From Pleurotus ostreatus/Saccharomyces cerevisiae fusant (Eukaryota > Opisthokonta), in assembly GCA_024196135.1 (NCBI GenBank), contig JAMQCK010001038.1, positions 1-12,793 of the forward strand: 12,793 bases of DNA, in the 5' to 3' direction. Below the pieces are notes generated by a model. The model did no database searches. It was not told the origin of the DNA and saw only the letters and a program-made list of their open reading frames with translations. The first letter of the stretch is position 1. Every line of letters starts with the position of its first letter. Positions 7,164-12,793 of the stretch are shown here, piece by piece. Position numbers and translations under genes: made by a program.

Positions 7164-7836
7164 CAGAGTTCGTGCCAACTTACCAGAAGGCGATACGCAA
7201 CGCTGACGAAGCAAGGCCCATACCGATAGCGCTCGTATACGGATTGGAAGTAACCTGGCTGTGCGCTCTAAAGCAAGATTGACTAAGGTGCCCCACAGGT
7301 TTGCTCGAGAAAGGACATCAGGTTGATCACTCGGGTGAGTGTCGTTTCCGTGGATATCAGGTATTTCCAGAGGTCAGATACACCTGCTGAGTCCCGATGT
7401 AGAGAGACATCCCCCTATCCACGCTGAGGACAGCGAAATGATCATTTTTCACCGATATCTGATACAACCGTACATAGAAACGGTCCGCTCGTCCCCAGCC
7501 ACCCTACCATGCCTTTGTAGAACCTACGATGGCAGACAGGTGTGTTTCACACTGCCGTTAGAGAGAATTCGCGAAAGCGGGTGCGAGCGTGGCGAGAAAA
7601 TCCAGGATCAGGCCACAGAATTGCATATAAAAAAAGTGACACCCGATATAGACGCACATGCTGTGGGATACGACCACTGAAACAACGCTGACCGGGCCCG
7701 GGCACGAGATGGTTTCTCCTTCCATGGCTGACATGGACCTTCCTTAGCCAAAATACAACAGAGGGATAAGTCATCGGCACAATATCAACGGTGCACCGAA
7801 TGACTCCCTGTTCAAACGTTATCGGAACTGGTGCAA
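7164..7836. other. 3' flank of the helicase gene with coding-like scraps
   Basis: From 7166 a frame reads EFVPTYQKAIRNADEARP and then IPIALVYGLEVTWLCALK, to a TGA at 7280-7282. It looks coding and may be an extra 3' exon of the helicase gene (see findings). Beyond it, the open frame at 7339-7680 shows no recognisable family. A TATA-like ATATAAAA lies at about 7626 without an obvious gene after it. Confidence 0.35.
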
Positions 7837-7865
7837 TCCCACCCTTGAAAACGTCGCATACGTCA
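7837..7865 (-). repeat. left copy of an inverted 29-bp perfect repeat
   Basis: The reverse complement of this stretch is identical to 8519-8547. Looser matches extend the pairing over about 50-60 bp, including a shared GCACGTGC at 7876-7883 and 8494-8501. Read on the minus strand it encodes DVCDVFKGG. Confidence 0.75.
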
Positions 7866-8518
7866 TACAAACACAGCACGTGCGGCTGTGATTCGGCGAT
7901 CTCCGACGGACTTGTAGGCGTCAAGTCGCGCATCCACAACGCCACTGAGGCTAGTATGTACTGAAGCCCACTGCGGCCAAGCTTAACGTCAAGAGACTGA
8001 TAGGTATTTTTCTTCGACCTACTTTTCTGCTATCAGATGCTGTCTCTCACACTTTCGCCACGACTGAGTTGCTTTATAGATATTTAGATATTGTATGTTA
8101 TGCCACCGAGTTACTGTATGGCCACAAGTCTGTCCGATGGCTGCCCTCCTCCCTCCTCGCGCGCGGCCCCCAAAGACCGACAAGGATGCGATGTCGCACG
8201 GGCAAGAAGGAGATTGGTCTGGAAAATGGAGCGAGATGCTGGCTGTAGGACTGGGGTCAAGAGGCGAAGCGGCGACGTCCTGCGCCAGTAATCACTGCGG
8301 GACTCGGCCACTTAGGACGCGATCTGCACCCTGAGTGGGATTCCCGCGCCCTCGGACAGCGTCTGAGAGGAGTAGAAGAGATCATATTGGCTCGTGGTAC
8401 AAGGTCAGCGAAGAACTGAGGTGGTGGGGTCAGGGTCGGGGGCAAGGATAGGCAGGGCAAGGGTGACGGTCGGAGGTGCGTGCATTGTCGCATGCACGTG
8501 CTTGAAGTGTTTGCTCAG
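7866..8518. other. segment between the inverted repeats; no confident gene
   Basis: The short open frames at 8091-8334 lack any recognised motif. A G-rich stretch at about 8426-8463 has five runs of three or more G and moderate G-quadruplex potential on the plus strand. Confidence 0.4.
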
Positions 8519-8547
8519 TGACGTATGCGACGTTTTCAAGGGTGGGA
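8519..8547 (+). repeat. right copy of the inverted 29-bp repeat
   Basis: Identical to the reverse complement of 7837-7865, about 650 bp away. Read on the plus strand it also encodes DVCDVFKGG. The pair may be termini of a decayed element or two inverted copies of a gene fragment. Confidence 0.75.
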
Positions 8548-9092
8548 CTGCTTTAGACCGTTATCGGCCTCAGGTTGATGAATGACATTGCTTTGTACGC
8601 GTGCTGTCCCACATTCCGCGTGCTCAACCGGTGCGCTAGTCTCGAATATGTGGTGGGAAACTTCTCTGTTTTCTGGCAGATTTTTGGGAAACTCTGTTTC
8701 AAGACACCAAGCGGCCCTATTTCAAGTGCACGGGAAACACGAGTCATGACTTGACCCGACTCGATTCCCGGATAATTCAGGATGACCTTTCCACCCAGTC
8801 ACCTTCGGTTCAGGTCAAATCATAAGCGGCTTCAGTTCAGGTTCCAGGCTCTGATTTCACCTGTGAGCGAACGTCTTTCTGATGGAATGCTGGTCCCCCC
8901 CCCGTCCACCCTCATGGTGTGCCCGCAGATCGCACGGGACCAGGGTTTCTATTTGCCCAAGTGCACGGTGGATGTCAATCTTTGTCAGCTGCCCTCATGC
9001 ACTTACGTCCGAAAGGGAGAAGGGGCAGCCTCGACAAGTTTTTCTCCTTGGGCAGTATCTGACGTTCGAATACTCCGTGGTATTCTTCCCTC
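8548..9092. other. intergenic or decayed sequence
   Basis: An open frame from ATG 8782 to 9096 (104 residues) includes a C9 run at 8895-8903 and resembles no family I recognise. No supported gene. Confidence 0.35.
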
Positions 9093-9463
9093 GTGACTCT
9101 GTTGATGTGCCGTGTCAGCGTCACTTGCCTCCCCTCACCGCAGCCCGTTTACGCGGCCGCTGTTGTCCGCCTCCTCGCGCACATCCCTTGCCGTTTTCGC
9201 TCTCCACAATACGCGCCCGAGCCGACCTTTGAACAGAAGCTCATCCAAGACCTACCTCTCTTTTACGACGGCGCGTCGACCCGTCGACCCGTCCCGCACG
9301 CGATCAGGCCTGCGATGCTGGCATGGTACGTCCTAAAGCTCTTGCCGTCGCCCAGTGTGGTGTTGACGTTCTCACAGGGCTTCACCATCAAGGACGTGGG
9401 CTGCATCCCACCCCATCCTGACCCCAGTGGCCCTCCTTCCATCACAAGTAGATATTTCTACTA
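9093..9463 (+). pseudogene. unrecognised coding-like remnant with a well-formed intron
   Basis: An open frame of 123 residues contains a segment with ordinary protein composition (TFEQKLIQDLPLFYDGAST, then RRPVPHAIRPAMLAW). Within it, 9326-9377 has the form of a basidiomycete intron: GTACGT donor, TTGAC at 9363-9367, CTCACAG acceptor, 52 nt. Splicing continues in an open frame to a TGA near 9470. I do not recognise the product. It may be the last part of a decayed gene or chance. Confidence 0.2.
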
Positions 9464-10557
9464 GACGGTGAAGGTAGGACGTACATTTATACTACTGCAT
9501 TGCAACATGTTTTTCTCTTCTCCTTACGAGTGCCAAAGAAGATGCCGTGCAGAGACTGCACTGACGGGGGGCCGGGACCCGGTGCTCCCTCCCTGGCTTC
9601 CTCGCACTGATATGAGAAAGCCCATTTCCGTGGCATTCTCTCTGGTATTCCCTCATAGTTTTGCCAGGTTTCTTTGGGCATGACCTGCAAAGTTCAGGCT
9701 TGCATTGAGCCGTCTGTATACCCAACTCCCTATGGAATGACGTGCATGAGGGCAATCAGCGCTATCCTCCTCCAGTACAGGGCAGGCAGCGCGAGCGATC
9801 ACAAGGTCCAAAGGCGCATCAAGTCTCCATGACCTTTAGCTGCACACTCTTGCTATATGAGACTATGGACCCATTCGTTCCTCGTGTTGAGAAGCGCCGC
9901 TTTCCACCCTCATCTCAATGGACGGCAGGGAGCAGCGACAGGCTCGAGAGATCCCGGGCTCAGCGCATGAGCGGGACACCCCGACCGCGATCCCACAGCC
10001 GGGGAAGCTTGAACTCTTGAAGTCCCGACGTTCTCGCACGAAAATTGCACACAACCTAAAAAAAGGAAGAGGTGGGCGAGTGCTGAGAGAGCGTACGCTT
10101 GTACGACTCTGCAGATATCGAAGGTGGCCGATCGAGCCAAGCAGCGGCGATCGGAAATCTTCGATCATCTCTCTTCTTCCATAGCATAAGCATTTGTAGT
10201 CCGGTGCGATGAGAGCCAAGGTGCTCCGTCGGGTAGTAGTCTACCTCTGTACTACATGGGATGGATAGGGCCGTTCCTCTTGAGGAAAGAATACAATCTT
10301 CCTTCCAACGTCCGGCCCGACCCTCGTTCCTCGGACCTTGCTGGAATCACGAACCGCTGATCTGAGCCACGTCGCAACATCTACCTGAACTGGTTTGCCG
10401 CCACATCTTTCTCACCCTGTCATTGAAAATCGAAGGGAGAACACTGCTCCGATCGATGGCGTTATGAATGGAGAATCAAATAATGTATTGCACGTATATG
10501 AACCGTAATCCGTCCTTGTCGTGACCAACTTTCCTCTGTCCTCCTCCCTCGTCCACG
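9464..10557. other. intergenic; 5' region of the F-box gene at its right end
   Basis: No gene could be supported. The small frames at 9742-10020 (plus) and 9863-10219 (minus) overlap each other and look like composition artefacts. The last 120 bases before 10558 are probably promoter and 5' UTR, with a TATA-like GTATATGA at about 10494. Confidence 0.4.
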
Positions 10558-12231
10558 ATGGATACAGGGGCAGCCTCGCTGAGCAGTGACATGCGAGAAG
10601 CAATACAGTTAGCCATCGCACTCCTCTGAACGAATCCTTCCTGACTGTTCTCAAACCTCTGTGATAGATTCGCACAGGAGCATGCAAACACGGCCCTCTA
10701 CCGTGCTGGGCATGCACCTGGCGCAGAAAGGGCGCAAGCTATCAGAGCCTCTACCTTGCTGCTGCGCTCGCATGCAGCTCGTTGTGCAAACGCCCTGTCG
10801 ATGCTCTCCACGTATAGGAAGGCTCTGAGGATGCAGATCTCTCTGAACAGTGCCATGCTTGCACCGGTCCGTCGCCTACCTGCAGAGGTCCTATCTTTGG
10901 TGTTCGATGCGCTCATCCAGGACGACGATCCATTCCATGGCTCTGTGACTCTCTCGCGCACTGTCATGCAAGTTTGTCAGGTGTGGTACACCACAGCGAC
11001 GAGCATGAGTGGTGTGTGGCGCTACCTGGATATCCAGCAAGTAGACACATCATGCAAGCGGGACTGGTCACTTGTGCGTCAGCATGCAGAGCTGGCCAAA
11101 TCAAGGCCACTTCGCATGCGCTGGAATCACTGCTCACACCCCTGGCGCTTGCGGTGGGTGCTCAAAGCCTACCGCGAACGCTGGGAATATCTCGAGCTGA
11201 CAGCCAGCTGGGACGCGCTCAGCTCGGTCCCTTTTACGATGCTTCCAAAGTTGGAATGCGTCAGGCTTCGTCTACATGGCCGTTCTCGCCCCCGCGCACT
11301 GCAGTTCATCGACAGTGCGCCAAGCCTGAAAAGTGTTGCAGTGGAAGCACTGCCTCCGTACGGCGGAAACGGCAATCACAATGACGAGGTTCTACAGTCC
11401 TTCCCTTTCTTTGCATCATCGACACCGCGCCTCACACACCTGACCCTTTCTCTGCCGTTCCCTCCGTTACTCTCAACGACCAGGGCACTTCTGCTGAACT
11501 GTTCGGAGAGCTTGGCCGCTCTCTCGATGTCTGGAGGGGTTGATTGGGATTGTCCAGATCCTCTGCTATCCCCAATCCTCATGCCTCAATTACAAACGTT
11601 GGATCTGGGCTGGGAAGCTTGTGAGCTAACCTGGACCATGACAGCACCCTCTCTGACATCCTTGACTCTGCGCAATGTATTTGTCGAAGACAACGCTGCA
11701 GCATCTGAGGGTCTCGTTGCCAATCCATTCGATATCGTCCTCTGGCTCTTTCGGAAGCCTGAGCAGAGCCCTAGGCTGAGCTACCTCAAGCTGGAGCGCG
11801 TGGATCCAGGGTTCCCGCGCACAATGGATAGATTCGTGCGCATGGCAGAGACTCTGACGGAGCTACACCATCTGGTTCTGGACAATTCGCACAATCACCC
11901 CGGACGCCAGACCACTTACAATGATCTCTTGCGCCAGCTGGAATGCTGCAAGCAAAGTGTCAAATTGCTGCCTCGCCTGCAGACTCTTGAGATCCTTTTG
12001 GGTACCCATGGTTATGATATGGACACTTTCGTTGATTTAGACGCGCTCTTGGAATGTAGACGGCAGGATCACATGTGCGACACCCTCAGAGTATCGTGGC
12101 TGAACACCTTTATATCAGACATACCGCTGGATTTCCTTCTCGCCAGTTTTATGCATGGTACCGTGATTCAACATGCCAGGGCTACACATCCACAGGACAC
12201 TCTTTCACAGCGCACATTGATACAGGTCTAA
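10558..12231 (+). CDS. F-box protein with leucine-rich C-terminal region (two exons, 537 residues)
   Basis: Exons 10558-10607 and 10668-12231 give 1614 nt, a multiple of three. The F-box lies at residues about 84-138: a PVRRLPAEVLSLVFDAL start, then VCQVWYTTATSMSGVWRYLDI. Before it is a helical, heptad-like segment (about 12-80) with LSMLSTYRKALRMQISL, as in many mushroom F-box proteins. After it, repeated LxxLxL units (PRLTHLTLSLP, PQLQTLDLGW, PSLTSLTLRN, PRLSYLKLERV, TELHHLVLDNS, PRLQTLEILLG) form a leucine-rich solenoid. F-box proteins bind Skp1 and act as the substrate-selecting subunit of SCF ubiquitin ligases; the leucine-rich part would bind the target, which is unknown. The long frame has no ATG before residue 62, so exon 1 was sought upstream; ATG 10558 splices in frame and gives a coherent helix (SDMREAIQ-FAQEHANTAL). 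The exon 1 donor (GTTAGC) is weak. No disabling change is seen. Confidence 0.8.
10608..10667 (+). other. intron 1 of the F-box gene
   Basis: Donor GTTAGC, branch CTGAC at 10641-10645, acceptor GATAG, 60 nt. It contains an in-frame stop, so splicing is required to link the only nearby upstream ATG to the F-box frame. Confidence 0.5.
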
Positions 12232-12793
12232 TCATGTTGTGTGGTGCTACCTTAGGTGTAATACAAGTGTGGTAACTGCACATAGGGCATGTACGAAACC
12301 TGCACCGACCATTCTATCCACAAACACTCTTTTTAGTCAAATGCTGGGGGGGGGGGGGTACCTCAGGGAATCAGCAAGAATTCGTGGAGCTACCATTGTG
12401 CAGAGCGCAAGCAGAGGTGCTGAAAACTGACCGTAACCCCCATCCAAAACGGAATTACCGCGCCGCCCCCACCCCTGGAAGATGTATGCGGACTGTGACC
12501 GCCGTGCATTGGCAATAGATGGATCATGTCGTAGAGTATCTGCATAATCGATTCTAGACAAATCCGTGAAGAGTCGAGCTGAACAGAGGGGGGCCAGCTG
12601 TTGGGTGGGGAACCCTCTTTGTACCCACCCTCCAAAACACCGTGTTTAATCCGGTTTAGGACCAGCGCTTTTGCCCAGAAATGACACTCATGGGTCAAGT
12701 ATAGCACAGAGAAGGTTCCCTGAAATTTAACCAGGTATACCGGCGCTTTGGACGCTGATAATTCATCAGACAGTGGTGATGGTGGCCCTCTCC
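12232..12793. other. 3' flank of the F-box gene; no gene seen
   Basis: No supported coding region on either strand. It contains the G13 run and a loosely repeated CCATCCAAAAC / CCCTCCAAAAC motif at about 12439 and 12627. The window ends without a further gene start. Confidence 0.45.
12346..12358. repeat. G13 homopolymer
   Basis: Thirteen consecutive G residues on the plus strand, the same length as the C13 run at 2972-2984 but in opposite orientation. In both cases GTA lies next to the C side. Prone to slippage. Confidence 0.85.

Noticed and set aside
9060..9090. tRNA-like B box (GTTCGAATAC)
   Set aside because: No matching A box or cloverleaf could be formed around it.
9742..10219. opposing open frames as genes
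   Set aside because: They overlap on opposite strands and show no domain, no splice support and low-complexity Arg/Ser composition.
12337..12707. minus-strand frames of 74 and 105 residues downstream of the F-box gene
   Set aside because: They overlap each other in different frames, include the homopolymer translated as glycine/proline runs, and match nothing I recognise.

Overview
The window looks like nuclear DNA of a basidiomycete fungus, most likely an Agaricomycete. The evidence is short introns of about 45-80 nt, several with a CTGAC/CTGAT branch site 10-15 nt before the acceptor; an F-box/leucine-rich protein of the type expanded in mushrooms; a remnant of a non-LTR retrotransposon ORF1; and a helicase of the kind found in fungal accessory and subtelomeric regions. 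No rRNA, tRNA, CRISPR array or telomeric repeat was recognised.

Layout. (1) 2-597: 3' end of a gene that starts outside the window, with an acidic C-terminal tail. (2) 961-1356: a miniature inverted-repeat element with 62-bp arms. (3) 1428-2766: a frameshifted, ORF1-only remnant of a LINE-type retrotransposon; no reverse transcriptase follows. (4) 2767-3177: spacer and putative promoter of the next gene, with a C13 tract and a CACGTG site. (5) 3178-7163: the centrepiece, a nine-exon gene. Its reconstructed 1174-residue product joins a complete PIF1-family helicase to a RecQ-like helicase resembling fungal telomere-linked helicases, in one reading frame. (6) 7164-10557: about 3.4 kb with no confident gene. 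It holds an inverted duplication whose arms contain a perfect 29-bp match, and a few coding-like scraps. (7) 10558-12231: an F-box gene whose first 50-nt exon was recovered by splice reconstruction. (8) 12232-12793: non-coding, with a G13 tract.

The PIF1-RecQ gene is the most interesting object. All expected PIF1 motifs are intact once eight introns are removed, and the total coding length is an exact multiple of three. The RecQ half keeps Walker A and DEAH but has degenerate motifs V and VI, followed by RecQ-type and extra cysteine clusters. The join falls at one 49-nt intron. If that intron is retained, a PIF1-only protein ends 33 nt after it, and an ATG just after the acceptor could start a separate RecQ protein. 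Both families unwind G-quadruplexes in other fungi. The combination, together with retroelement debris and a C13 tract about 190 bp upstream, suggests a fast-evolving accessory (possibly subtelomeric or mobile) locus. That location is inference. All exon models here were made by eye from the sequence and need transcript support.
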